Positions 1 to 7,746 of a DNA stretch of 17,188 nucleotides are shown piece after piece (positions within the stretch are counted from its first letter, which is position 1; every line of letters starts with the position of its first letter). The position numbers and the translations under genes were made by a program. Location of the stretch: assembly GCA_964567295.1 (NCBI GenBank), contig CAZMLU010000037.1, positions 1 to 17,188 on the forward strand, written 5' to 3'. Below the pieces are notes generated by a model. That model was not told the origin of the DNA, made no database searches, and saw only the letters and a program-made list of their open reading frames with translations. Origin of the DNA: SLJK01 sp964567295. GTDB taxonomy: Bacteria > Bacillota > Dethiobacteria > DTU022 > UBA8154.

Positions 1-452
1 TAACCCAGTTTCTCTTTGATGGTTAAAAGGTCTGACAAGGCCTGGCAGGGATGAAGCAGGTTGGTTAAACCGTTGATCACAGGCACGGTAGCATAATGAG
101 CCAGTTCTTCAACCTCACTGTGTTCAGAGGTGCGGATCATGATACCATCAACATAACGGGAAAGGACTGTTGCGGTGTCTTTAATAGGTTCCCCCCTGCC
201 CATTTGTAATTCCCCGCTGCTAAGAAACAAAGCATGGCCACCCAACTGCAACATGGCCACCTCAAAAGAAACTCTTGTTCTGGTAGAGGGCTTTTGAAAA
301 ATCATGGCCAGCGTTTTACCCTTTAGTAAATGGCGGGGTAAACCTTCTTTTTGCCTGGCTTTAAGCTCGAAAGCCAGGTCCAGTATGGACTCAAGCTGTA
401 AGGCAGAATAATCCTGCAAAGTTAAAAAGTGCTGTCCCTTTAGATCGTTCAC
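1..452 (-). CDS. argF: Ornithine carbamoyltransferase (N-terminal part, cut by window edge)
   Basis: This enzyme transfers the carbamoyl group of carbamoyl phosphate to ornithine to give citrulline, in the cytoplasm. About 150 residues are visible and the frame stays open to the left edge. They contain the carbamoyl-phosphate signature STRTRVSFE (about residues 52-60) and the HPCQALSDL segment (about 131-139), both diagnostic of the carbamoyltransferase family; the ornithine-binding C-terminal half lies outside. The start is GTG at 450-452, giving VNDLKGQHFLTL, with GGAGGT about 8 nt upstream and no competing ATG. It is the last visible gene of the argCJBDF run, 44 nt after argD. Aspartate carbamoyltransferase is the only serious alternative; the arg context and the ELQMGRGE loop favour argF. 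Confidence 0.95.
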   Translation of the reverse strand, partial: MNDLKGQHFLTLQDYSALQLESILDLAFELKARQKEGLPRHLLKGKTLAMIFQKPSTRTRVSFEVAMLQLGGHALFLSSGELQMGRGEPIKDTATVLSRYVDGIMIRTSEHSEVEELAHYATVPVINGLTNLLHPCQALSDLLTIKEKLG

Positions 453-496
453 CTTAATGCACCTCCGAAGACTTCTATGTGTGACATTTTGCTGCG

Positions 497-1696
497 TTAC
501 TTGCCCGCTTCTTCTTCTAAAGCCCCTTCCAGAATCATAAGAGCAACATCCATTTCTCTACCGGTAACATTTAGTGGAGGGAGAAAACGCAAAACACTAT
601 CACCAATGCAGTTAATCAACAGCCCTCTCCTAAGACATCCCTTCTGCACATTCTGCCCTCCCTTATTAAGTTCTACACCAATAATAAGGCCCATTCCTCT
701 TACTTCTTTAATTAGCTCCGGAAATCTATCACCCAACTCCTGTAACCCGTTGACAAAATACTCTCCCCTGGAAGCAGCTTCGTATAGAAAATCTTCCCGC
801 GTTATTTCTTCCAAAACTGACAGGGCAACAGCACAAGCTACAGGATTCCCGCCAAAGGTTGAAGCATGGTCGCCAGGCGAAAAGCCAGCAGCCACTTTTT
901 CCTTGCAGAGCATGGCGCCAATGGGAAAACCTCCTCCCAAGGCTTTAGCCAGCGTAAAGATATCAGGCTCGACACCATAATTCTCATAGGCAAAAAGATT
1001 TCCGGTCCTACCTGTGCCGCACTGTACTTCATCAAAAATTAACAGTAGTTTGTTTTCATCACATAGAGTTCTTAAGCCCTGTAAAAACTCTTTTGAAGCA
1101 ATATGAACCCCTCCTTCTCCCTGGATGGGTTCTATTATAACTGCACAAGTATTAGCGGTGATTTGGGAACGAAAGGATTCAAGATCATTAAAGTTAGCAT
1201 AGCGAAAACCGGGCATTAGTGGTTCAAAGCCTTTTTGAACTTTTTCCTGCCCTGTAGCAGCTATGGTGGCAAGGGTTCTACCATGGAAGGATCCGTAGGC
1301 GGAAATAAATTCGTACCTTCTGTCATCCACGAACAGCTTGCTGTATTTTCTTGCCAGTTTCAAAGCAGCTTCGTTTGCTTCTGCTCCACTGTTACAAAAA
1401 AATGCTTTGTCAGCAGCAGAATTTTCTACTAAAAAGTGAGCTAGTTTCACCTGAGGCTCAGTATAGAAAAGATTGGAACTGTGAATGATTTTATCCATCT
1501 GTTCAGTGGCTGCCTTAACAACATTAGGATGGCAATGCCCCAAGGCATTTACGGCAAGACCCCCTACAAAATCCAAATATTCCCTTCCATTTTCATCCCA
1601 GACCTTTGCTCCTCTTCCTTTAACCAATAGAGGGTTTGCTTCTGGATTTCTATTATAAGTATTAATAATAAACTTCCTTTCATCATCTTGTAACAA
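497..1696 (-). CDS. argD: Acetylornithine aminotransferase
   Basis: A PLP-dependent class III aminotransferase that converts N-acetylglutamate semialdehyde to N-acetylornithine, with glutamate as amino donor. The 399-residue length is normal. Visible landmarks are the phosphate-binding CNSGAEANEAA (about 101-111), the FHGRT motif (about 137-141), IFDEVQCGTGRTG with the cofactor-binding Asp at about 222, and the Schiff-base lysine in TLAKALGGG (about K251). The start codon is TTG at 1694-1696, chosen because GGGAGG lies 8 nt upstream; nearby ATGs are out of frame. It sits 21 nt after argB and 44 nt before argF, so it is surely co-transcribed. An ornithine or GABA aminotransferase would look similar, but the operon position settles the role. 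ArgD enzymes often also act in lysine synthesis; the sequence does not show this. Confidence 0.96.
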   Translation of the reverse strand: MLQDDERKFIINTYNRNPEANPLLVKGRGAKVWDENGREYLDFVGGLAVNALGHCHPNVVKAATEQMDKIIHSSNLFYTEPQVKLAHFLVENSAADKAFFCNSGAEANEAALKLARKYSKLFVDDRRYEFISAYGSFHGRTLATIAATGQEKVQKGFEPLMPGFRYANFNDLESFRSQITANTCAVIIEPIQGEGGVHIASKEFLQGLRTLCDENKLLLIFDEVQCGTGRTGNLFAYENYGVEPDIFTLAKALGGGFPIGAMLCKEKVAAGFSPGDHASTFGGNPVACAVALSVLEEITREDFLYEAASRGEYFVNGLQELGDRFPELIKEVRGMGLIIGVELNKGGQNVQKGCLRRGLLINCIGDSVLRFLPPLNVTGREMDVALMILEGALEEEAGK

Positions 1697-1717
1697 TTGC
1701 TTATCCTCCCTGCAATA

Positions 1718-2614
1718 CTATTCTACCATGGTCCCGATTCCCCGGTCCGTGAATATTTCTAAGAGTATAGAATGGCTCAGTCTGCCGTCAATAATATGAG
1801 TGCGGCGCACATCATTATTTAGAGCCCTAATACAGGCGTCAACTTTAGGGACCATTCCGGTTGATATTTCTCCAGACAGAATCATCTGTCGTGCCCTACG
1901 TCGCTGAAGAGAAGAAATAAGAGTGTTCTTGTCCTTTTCATCAAGAAAAATCCCCTCTACATCCGTAAGAATAATCAGTTTTTCTGCTTTCAAGGCAGCT
2001 GCTAATTCACCTGCTACGTGATCCGCATTTATGTTCAATCCTTCCCCTTCGTTGCTAACACCGATAGAAGAAATAACAGGTATGTAGTTCTGACTGCTAA
2101 GAGTGTGCATAACCTCAGGGTTTACTGTTACAATATCACCCACATAGCCAAGATCTACATACTTATCTTCCCCCTCGACCGTCACCCTGGCAGGTGGTCT
2201 CTTTTGAGCTATCAGCAGGTTGCTGTCTTTTCCGCTAAGACCGACTGCCTTACCACCGTGTTGATTGAGCAGGTTAACAATCTCTTTGTTTACCTTACCG
2301 ACAAGCACCATTTCTACCATCTCCATGGACTCCTTGTCAGTAACTCGTAAGCCATCCACAAAACTGGCTTTTTTCCCTAATTTTTCCATGAGAATGGTGA
2401 TTTCATTTCCCCCACCGTGGACCACCACAGGGTTAATTCCAATAAATTTCAATAGAACCAGATCCCTGGCTACGGAATCCTTTAGCTTTTCGTTGACCAT
2501 GGCATGCCCGCCGTATTTAATTACGAAAGTCTTCCCGGCAAAATTACGGATGTATGGAAGCGCCTCTACCAAAACATCCGCCTTTGCAATCAGTTCCTCT
2601 ATGGAATTGTTCAA
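1718..2614 (-). CDS. argB: Acetylglutamate kinase
   Basis: Phosphorylates N-acetylglutamate at the gamma carboxylate, the step normally subject to arginine feedback in the cyclic pathway. It is an amino-acid-kinase fold protein: VIKYGGHAM near the N-terminus holds the ATP-site lysine and glycines, VVHGGGNEI forms the substrate loop, and LTDVEGIF and STGMVPKV form the C-terminal nucleotide site. The open frame also has an ATG at 2630-2632, overlapping the argJ stop codon by one base (TAATG). I prefer TTG at 2612-2614, because AAGGAGG lies 8 nt before it, whereas the AGGAG before the ATG is only 3 nt away. The TTG start gives 298 residues, ending its N-terminal helix at VLVEALPYI as in related kinases. 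The ATG start would give 304. Product identity is certain; the start is less so. Confidence 0.95.
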   Translation of the reverse strand: MNNSIEELIAKADVLVEALPYIRNFAGKTFVIKYGGHAMVNEKLKDSVARDLVLLKFIGINPVVVHGGGNEITILMEKLGKKASFVDGLRVTDKESMEMVEMVLVGKVNKEIVNLLNQHGGKAVGLSGKDSNLLIAQKRPPARVTVEGEDKYVDLGYVGDIVTVNPEVMHTLSSQNYIPVISSIGVSNEGEGLNINADHVAGELAAALKAEKLIILTDVEGIFLDEKDKNTLISSLQRRRARQMILSGEISTGMVPKVDACIRALNNDVRRTHIIDGRLSHSILLEIFTDRGIGTMVE

Positions 2615-2631
2615 TCCTGCTTCCTCCTTCA

Positions 2632-3843
2632 TTAGCTCCTATATGCACCGTTTATAGAAATATATTCATGGCTCAAGTCGCTCCCCCAGAAGGTAAACTC
2701 TTCCATTCCCATGTGCATGTCAATCTCTATAGGAACTTCTGCCTTCATTAAAGCAGCTTTAGCCTCTGACTCATCAAAAGTGACCGCTTCCCCTTTTGCC
2801 GCAACCTGTACATGGCCCAAAAAAATATCAACCTTTTCCGGATCAAAATCTACACCGGAGTAGCCCAAAGCAGTTATGATTCTTCCCCAGTTCGCATCCT
2901 CGCCAAAAAAAGCAGTTTTTACCAATGGTGAATTTAAAACGGAATATGCAAGCTTTCGCCCTGTATCATAATCTAAAGCTCCCTTTAGGGTAAGCCGCAG
3001 TACTTTGGTAGTACCTTCTCCGTCTGCCACAATCATATAAGCCAGCTCCCGGCAAACCTGCATAAGGGCTTCTTTAAAAGGCTCCCATAGCATTGATTCT
3101 TCGGTGATATCCAAACCTCCCGAGTCTGTAGAAAAAAGTAAAACCATATCGTTAGTAGAGGTATCACCATCTACAGTAATGGCGTTAAAGGAATGCTTGA
3201 CACACTCCTGCAAAGCTTTTTGAAGAGAAGCCTTTTCAATTCTGGCATCTGTCGCCAAAAAAGACAACATAGTGGCCATATCCGGACATATCATGCCTGA
3301 TCCTTTGGCCATACCCCCAATTATAAAGGAACCACCTCCTTCTATCTGGAAGCGGTAAGCCACCTGTTTAGAGACTGTATCGGTGGTCATAATTGCCTGA
3401 GCGGCATCGTTTCCTCCCTGCTGTGAAATGGTTTCAACAGCTTTCTGGATACCGGAAAATATTTTTTCCAATGGCAAAAAAGATCCTATAACGCCTGTAG
3501 AAGCAACGAGTACTTCTTCTTTTGTCAGTCCCAGTTGTGCAGCTACTTCCCCTGCTGTAGCCAATGCATCTTTTTCTCCCCGCAAACCGGTGCAAGCATT
3601 CGCATTCCCGCTGTTGATCACTATAGCTCGCATAGGATTTTCTATATGATTCTCTGTAACCTTGAGAGGAGGAGCTTTAAAACGGTTAGATGTAAAAACT
3701 CCGGCAGCTATAGCAGGCTTAGGACAGTATAAAAGGGACAAGTCTTTTTCCCAGTTTTTCTTCAAGCCACAGTGAACTCCTGCAGCCTCAACTCCCGGAA
3801 CTGCTGTTATACCTCCTTCAATTTTTTCCAACCAATACTTCAT
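2632..3843 (-). CDS. argJ: Glutamate N-acetyltransferase / amino-acid acetyltransferase
   Basis: ArgJ moves the acetyl group from N-acetylornithine to glutamate, releasing ornithine and regenerating N-acetylglutamate; some members also use acetyl-CoA. The protein is made as one chain that cleaves itself before a nucleophilic threonine. Here the motif is GMICPDMATMLSFLATD, with the threonine near residue 191 of 403. Other family motifs are NSGNANACTG (about 77-86) and STGVIG (about 115-120), the oxyanion-hole region. Start ATG at 3841-3843 has AAAGGTGG about 8 nt upstream. It lies 25 nt after argC and its stop overlaps the longest argB frame by one base. argJ, with no argE in view, points to the acetyl-recycling pathway. 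Whether it also has acetyl-CoA synthase activity cannot be judged from sequence. Confidence 0.96.
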   Translation of the reverse strand: MKYWLEKIEGGITAVPGVEAAGVHCGLKKNWEKDLSLLYCPKPAIAAGVFTSNRFKAPPLKVTENHIENPMRAIVINSGNANACTGLRGEKDALATAGEVAAQLGLTKEEVLVASTGVIGSFLPLEKIFSGIQKAVETISQQGGNDAAQAIMTTDTVSKQVAYRFQIEGGGSFIIGGMAKGSGMICPDMATMLSFLATDARIEKASLQKALQECVKHSFNAITVDGDTSTNDMVLLFSTDSGGLDITEESMLWEPFKEALMQVCRELAYMIVADGEGTTKVLRLTLKGALDYDTGRKLAYSVLNSPLVKTAFFGEDANWGRIITALGYSGVDFDPEKVDIFLGHVQVAAKGEAVTFDESEAKAALMKAEVPIEIDMHMGMEEFTFWGSDLSHEYISINGAYRS

Positions 3844-3868
3844 CTATAATGCCACCTTTCTAAGCACC

Positions 3869-4906
3869 TTAAGGCCTCAGAGGAACTGCCTCCAGTCCTG
3901 TTTCTTCTGGAAAGCCTAACATAATATTCATGTTCTGTAAGGCCTGTCCGGCAGCTCCTTTGACTAGATTATCCAGAACTGAAATAATTATCAATCTTCC
4001 AGTTCTTGAATCTAACTTCAGATAGAGGTCGCAGTAATTACTACCATAAACGTACTTGGTTTCCGGCAAGAATTCGGGGGGAAAAATCCGAACGAATTTT
4101 TCCCCCTGGTAAAACTGCCTGTAAAGCTCCCGGATCTCTTCTTCCTGCCATTGTTCTGCCAGGTTGACATAGACAGTGCTTAAAATACCCCTTACCATGG
4201 GAACCAGATGAGGAACAAAGGTAAACATAACTTTTCGCCCGGCCAAACGCCCTATCTCCTGCTCCATCTCTGGAGCATGTTGGTGCCTGGCAACACGATA
4301 AGCCCTGAAGTTCTCTGTGCATTCAGGATAATGCAGCACTTGTGAGGGCACCCTTCCGGCTCCTGAGGCACCTGATTTGGAATCTACCACCAGGGTATCC
4401 CATTTCACCAGACTCCTTTGTGTCAAAGGAGCCAGAGCCAAAATAACCGAAGTAGGATAACAGCCAGGATTAGCTACCATGAGAGAGCTCTTAATTTTTT
4501 CCCTGTAGAGCTCCGGCAGTCCGTAAATTGCTTTTCCCAGGTGCTCAGGTGCGGTATGCTCTTTTCCGTACCAATGCTGGTAATTCTCTACCTCTTCCAG
4601 TCTAAAATCAGCGCTCAAATCGACCACCTTTAAACCAGCTTTTACCAGCATTGGAACCGTTTCCATTGACTCGCCATGGGGAAGGGCAGAGAAGATGAGG
4701 TCGGTTTTTTCTACGGCCTCATTCAAGGAAAAATCACTGCATTGAAGTTCTGTAATTCCCAGGTATTGTGGATGAACATGGGCCAAGGGCCTACCGCTAT
4801 AGCTGCGGGAAGTAACATAAGACAGTTCAACTCCCCCATGCGCAATAAGGAGTCTTAAGAGTTCGCTTCCGGTATAACCAGTAACTCCGACTATTCCTAC
4901 CCGCAT
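3869..4906 (-). CDS. argC: N-acetyl-gamma-glutamyl-phosphate reductase
   Basis: Reduces N-acetylglutamyl phosphate to the semialdehyde with NADPH. The 345-residue chain opens with the dinucleotide-binding loop VGIVGVTGYTGSELLRLL and carries the catalytic cysteine in ANPGCYPTS (about C149), followed by DSKSGASGAGR (about 176-186) and the histidine in RHQHAPEM (about 207-214). Length and motifs match the type 1 AGPR family. Start ATG at 4904-4906 follows a GGGGG-rich ribosome binding site. It is the first arg gene of the argCJBDF order but not the first gene of the run: only 20 nt separate it from the carboxyltransferase upstream, leaving no room for a separate intergenic promoter. Confidence 0.96.
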   Translation of the reverse strand: MRVGIVGVTGYTGSELLRLLIAHGGVELSYVTSRSYSGRPLAHVHPQYLGITELQCSDFSLNEAVEKTDLIFSALPHGESMETVPMLVKAGLKVVDLSADFRLEEVENYQHWYGKEHTAPEHLGKAIYGLPELYREKIKSSLMVANPGCYPTSVILALAPLTQRSLVKWDTLVVDSKSGASGAGRVPSQVLHYPECTENFRAYRVARHQHAPEMEQEIGRLAGRKVMFTFVPHLVPMVRGILSTVYVNLAEQWQEEEIRELYRQFYQGEKFVRIFPPEFLPETKYVYGSNYCDLYLKLDSRTGRLIIISVLDNLVKGAAGQALQNMNIMLGFPEETGLEAVPLRP

Positions 4907-4926
4907 AACAAAGCCCCCTTCTTTAT

Positions 4927-6468
4927 TTATAACGGAATATTACCGTGCTTTTTACGCGGGCGTTCTTCAAATTTATCTTTCAGGGAATCCAGCGCCCTGA
5001 CCAGATGCTCTCTGGTATCCCTGGGATCTATCACATCATCCAACCAACCTCTTGCTGCAGTAATGTAGGGATTGGCAAACCTTTCACGATATTCATCCAC
5101 ACGCTTATTCCTCTCTTCTTCCGGTTTTTCTGCTTTTTCGATTTCCTTACGATAAACAATATTGGTTGCTCCTTCAGGTCCCATAACTGCTATCTCTGCG
5201 GTAGGCCAGGCAAATGCAAAATCTGCACCAAGACAGCGGCCGTTCATGGCTATATAGGCACCACCATATGCCTTGCGTAAAATTATGCTGATCTGAGGCA
5301 CAGTAGCTTCGGAATAAGCATAAAGAATTTTGGCTCCATGGCGAATTATCCCGCCGTATTCCTGGTGAACACCGGGGAGGTATCCGGGAACGTCTACAAA
5401 AGTTACCATGGGGATGCTAAAACAATCACAAAAACGAACAAAACGGGCAATCTTATCTGAACTGTTAATGTCCAGGCATCCGGCAAGAACTTTGGCCTGG
5501 TTAGCAATGATACCAACTGTACGACCCATGATCCTTGCAAAACCGACTACAGCATTTTTTGCATAATGCTCATGTACCTGGAAAAAATCGCTTCCATCTA
5601 CCACCCTTTTTATAACATCTACCACATCGTAAGGCTTATTCGCGTCATCCGGGACTATTGTCACTAGATCCTCTACCGGCAAAACCGGCTCCACAGGATC
5701 TACTACAGGAGCATCATTTAAATTATTAGAAGGAAGATAGCTAAGTAATTTTTTTATCATTTCCAAGCACTCGACTTCATCCTTAGCCCGGAAATGAGCC
5801 ACCCCACTGGTATCGTTATGGGTCTTTGCACCGCCCAGCTTTTCGGGGGTTACATCTTCACCCGTCACTGATTTAATAACTTGTGGACCCGTTATAAACA
5901 TATAGCTGGTATTATCTACCATGAATACAAAATCCGTAAGAGCAGGAGAATAAACGGCTCCTCCTGCAGATGGGCCCATAATTACAGAGATCTGCGGTAT
6001 CACTCCAGAATTAATGGTATTGCGATAAAAAATATTTCCATAACCGTCGAGGGACATTACCCCTTCCTGGATTCGGGCACCACCTGAGTCATTGATGCCA
6101 ATAAAAGGAGCTCCATTCTTGGCAGCAAGATCCATAACCCGGCAAATCTTGGCAGCATGCATCTCTCCCAGAGAACCACCTGAAACAGTAAAGTCCTGGG
6201 CAAAGGCGTAGATTAAACGCCCCTCTATAGTTCCATAACCCGTCACAACACCTTCGCCGGGTAAGGGTATATCAAGAGTGCTGGCATCTTCCAGCCCGGT
6301 CTGAACGAAAGTCCCAACTTCTACAAAACTATCGGAATCGAAAAACTGTTCCAGCCTCTCCCGTGCTGTTTGCTTCCCTTTTTTATGTTGTTCCTCTATT
6401 CTTTTTTCTCCGCCACCTTTATGTACTATTTCTCTTCTTTGCTGCAAAAAATTCAGTTTGTTTTCCAC
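4927..6468 (-). CDS. mmdA: Carboxyltransferase subunit of a biotin-dependent acyl-CoA (de)carboxylase (MmdA/PccB type)
   Basis: A soluble carboxyltransferase of the propionyl-CoA carboxylase beta / methylmalonyl-CoA decarboxylase alpha family, which moves CO2 between an acyl-CoA and carboxybiotin. Motifs include ARERLEQFFD near the N-terminus, GGSLGEMHAAKI, the acyl-CoA oxyanion segment INDSGGARIQEGV, GPSAGGAVYSPALTDF, and in the C-terminal half VDVPGYLPG, KAYGGAYIAMNGR and GPEGATNIVYR. The tail KHGNIPL is typical of the family. The longest frame starts at ATG 6484-6486, but GGAGGT lies inside it (6478-6483). GTG at 6466-6468, 9 nt downstream, is the likelier start and gives 513 residues. No biotin carrier, OadG-like or membrane decarboxylase subunit is nearby. 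Instead argC follows after 20 nt. Substrate (methylmalonyl- versus propionyl-CoA) cannot be decided. Confidence 0.9.
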   Translation of the reverse strand: MENKLNFLQQRREIVHKGGGEKRIEEQHKKGKQTARERLEQFFDSDSFVEVGTFVQTGLEDASTLDIPLPGEGVVTGYGTIEGRLIYAFAQDFTVSGGSLGEMHAAKICRVMDLAAKNGAPFIGINDSGGARIQEGVMSLDGYGNIFYRNTINSGVIPQISVIMGPSAGGAVYSPALTDFVFMVDNTSYMFITGPQVIKSVTGEDVTPEKLGGAKTHNDTSGVAHFRAKDEVECLEMIKKLLSYLPSNNLNDAPVVDPVEPVLPVEDLVTIVPDDANKPYDVVDVIKRVVDGSDFFQVHEHYAKNAVVGFARIMGRTVGIIANQAKVLAGCLDINSSDKIARFVRFCDCFSIPMVTFVDVPGYLPGVHQEYGGIIRHGAKILYAYSEATVPQISIILRKAYGGAYIAMNGRCLGADFAFAWPTAEIAVMGPEGATNIVYRKEIEKAEKPEEERNKRVDEYRERFANPYITAARGWLDDVIDPRDTREHLVRALDSLKDKFEERPRKKHGNIPL

Positions 6469-6477
6469 CGTCAAAGC

Positions 6478-6483
6478 ACCTCC
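6478..6483 (-). promoter_or_regulatory. Shine-Dalgarno site that decides the mmdA start
   Basis: GGAGGT reads on the minus strand inside the longest frame of the carboxyltransferase and lies 9 nt before GTG 6466-6468. The upstream ATG at 6484-6486 is preceded only by A-rich sequence without a ribosome binding site. Confidence 0.7.
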
Positions 6484-6547
6484 CATTGTTCTTTTTTTAT
6501 TATTTATTTATACAGGCAAAGATATTACGGGAAAAACCTCATAATAC

Positions 6548-6565
6548 TTAAAAAATATATTCATA
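6548..6565 (-). promoter_or_regulatory. Possible ArgR (ARG box-like) operator
   Basis: On the minus strand this reads TATGAATATATTTTTTAA. The left half (TGAAT followed by an A/T core) agrees with the ARG box consensus TGAATwwwwATTCA, but the right half is degenerate (TTTTT instead of ATTCA). It lies about 80 nt upstream of the carboxyltransferase start, where an operator for the whole mmdA-argCJBDF run would be expected. The region is very AT-rich, so a chance match is quite possible. Confidence 0.25.
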
Positions 6566-6644
6566 CCACCTTTATAATAATCCTATTAAAGGTTCGTAAA
6601 AACTGGGGAGAACTCCTGCTTGAAAGTAAATTTTTTTTCTGTTA

Positions 6645-6673
6645 TCGACACACACTTAAGCTCATGATATAAT
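6645..6673 (+). promoter_or_regulatory. SigA-type promoter for the P-loop/Asp23 gene
   Basis: A -35 box TCGACA (6645-6650, one mismatch to TTGACA) and a perfect -10 box TATAAT (6668-6673) are separated by exactly 17 nt. Transcription would start near 6680, leaving a leader of about 40 nt before the ATG at 6720. It also excludes most of the sequence upstream of that ATG as coding. Confidence 0.75.
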
Positions 6674-6719
6674 TCATTATCACTATAATAATTTGAAATA
6701 CAATATTAGGAGAACGCAA

Positions 6720-7598
6720 ATGAAAGTATATGCACTGGTGGGGCATAGTGGAACTGGCAAAAGCCATCGTTCTGCAATGATAGCATACCGAGAAGGGTTA
6801 GAATACATTATAGATGACGGTCTTTTGATAAAAGGGAACCAGTTTCTTGCCGGACGCTCTGCCAAAAGGGAAAATACCCGTATGGGTGCAACCAAGCGAG
6901 CAATTTTTATGGATCCTGAACATTCGGAAGCTGTAAAAACTAAAATAAAAGAGGTTGGAGTAAAGAGCATCCTTGTTGTTGGGCTTTCCGAACGTATGGC
7001 GAAGCAGATTTCAGAAAGACTGGAAATACCGTACCCTCAACATATTATTAGGATAGAGGATATTGCCACTGCCCATGAAATATCAAAAGCAAGGGAAATC
7101 AGGATAAAGGAAAACCGACATGTAATACCAGTTCCCACTTTTGCCATAGAAAAAGAATTCCCGGGTTATTTTATAGATACCATTAAATCCTTTTTTCATA
7201 GGCAAAAAATTGCCAAACGCCCGCATCTTCCCCATACTACAGAACAATTAGAACATTCTATAGTACGACCTCTTTACAGCCAATTGGGCAACTATTTTCT
7301 CTCCGAGCAAGTTATGGAGCAGATAGCTATTTTTGTTGCTGAAGAAGAAGAAAATGTAGTCAAAGCAGGAAAAACAACCCTTTTCTCCACATCCAACGGA
7401 ATGGTTGTAAACCTGGAGCTAGTTCTAAGATATGGAACATATAATATACCTGCGCTACTATTGCATTTGCAAACAAAGGTTAAAGAAAAATTGGAGTACC
7501 TGACCGGTTTTCAAATAAGCCAAATAGATGTTACTGCACGTCGCCTCGCAGGCTACTCGCAAAAAATCAAGAAGACCGGAAAGCCTTTTCGAGCATAA
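6720..7598 (+). CDS. P-loop NTPase fused to a C-terminal Asp23/Gls24 domain
   Basis: A 292-residue soluble protein with two parts. The N-terminal part begins with a Walker A motif, GHSGTGKS (residues 8-15), directly after the first strand, followed by YIIDDGLLIKG (about 29-39) with paired aspartates that could serve metal binding or a Walker B-like role, and a second strand ILVVGLS (about 84-90). The C-terminal part, about 190-275, looks like the Asp23/Gls24 (DUF322, YloU-like) fold: LSEQVMEQIAIFVAEEEE, then VVNLELVLRYGTYNIPALL, then VKEKLEYLTGFQISQIDV. The frame is open from TTG 6693, but AGGAG at 6708-6712 places the start at ATG 6720. No signal peptide or membrane segment is seen. Asp23-type domains occur in envelope-stress and membrane-associated proteins, so a regulatory or envelope role is possible; the actual substrate is unknown. 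Confidence 0.85.
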   Translation: MKVYALVGHSGTGKSHRSAMIAYREGLEYIIDDGLLIKGNQFLAGRSAKRENTRMGATKRAIFMDPEHSEAVKTKIKEVGVKSILVVGLSERMAKQISERLEIPYPQHIIRIEDIATAHEISKAREIRIKENRHVIPVPTFAIEKEFPGYFIDTIKSFFHRQKIAKRPHLPHTTEQLEHSIVRPLYSQLGNYFLSEQVMEQIAIFVAEEEENVVKAGKTTLFSTSNGMVVNLELVLRYGTYNIPALLLHLQTKVKEKLEYLTGFQISQIDVTARRLAGYSQKIKKTGKPFRA

Positions 7599-7617
7599 AT
7601 GAATTTAAACAAAAATA

Positions 7618-7664
7618 CAAAGAACCCTAACCTTTAAAAAAAAATTAATGGTTAGGGTTCTTTG
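7618..7664. terminator. Hairpin between convergent genes, likely bidirectional terminator
   Basis: Arms CAAAGAACCCTAACC (7618-7632) and GGTTAGGGTTCTTTG (7650-7664) are perfect reverse complements of 15 bp around an A-rich 17-nt loop. On the minus strand the stem is followed by TATTTTTG, a fair U tract, so it suits the radical SAM gene best. On the plus strand the trailing sequence is CGCGTT, so termination of the P-loop gene is less certain. Confidence 0.75.
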
Positions 7665-7746
7665 CGCGTTAAGCTAATTCCATAATTAATAAAGTATTAT
7701 TCCTCTTGGTTCATAAAGGAAATATTTATAAATCAGTTTTACTTGT

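Noticed and set aside
477..980. Plus-strand open frame of 167 residues
   Set aside because: It is antisense to argD, which has full-length family motifs; its translation is low in recognisable structure and lacks a ribosome binding site.
6601..6640. Terminator-like GGAG/CTCC stem followed by a T run
   Set aside because: The stem is only about 4-5 bp and the T run is more than ten bases away, so it does not form a proper intrinsic terminator.
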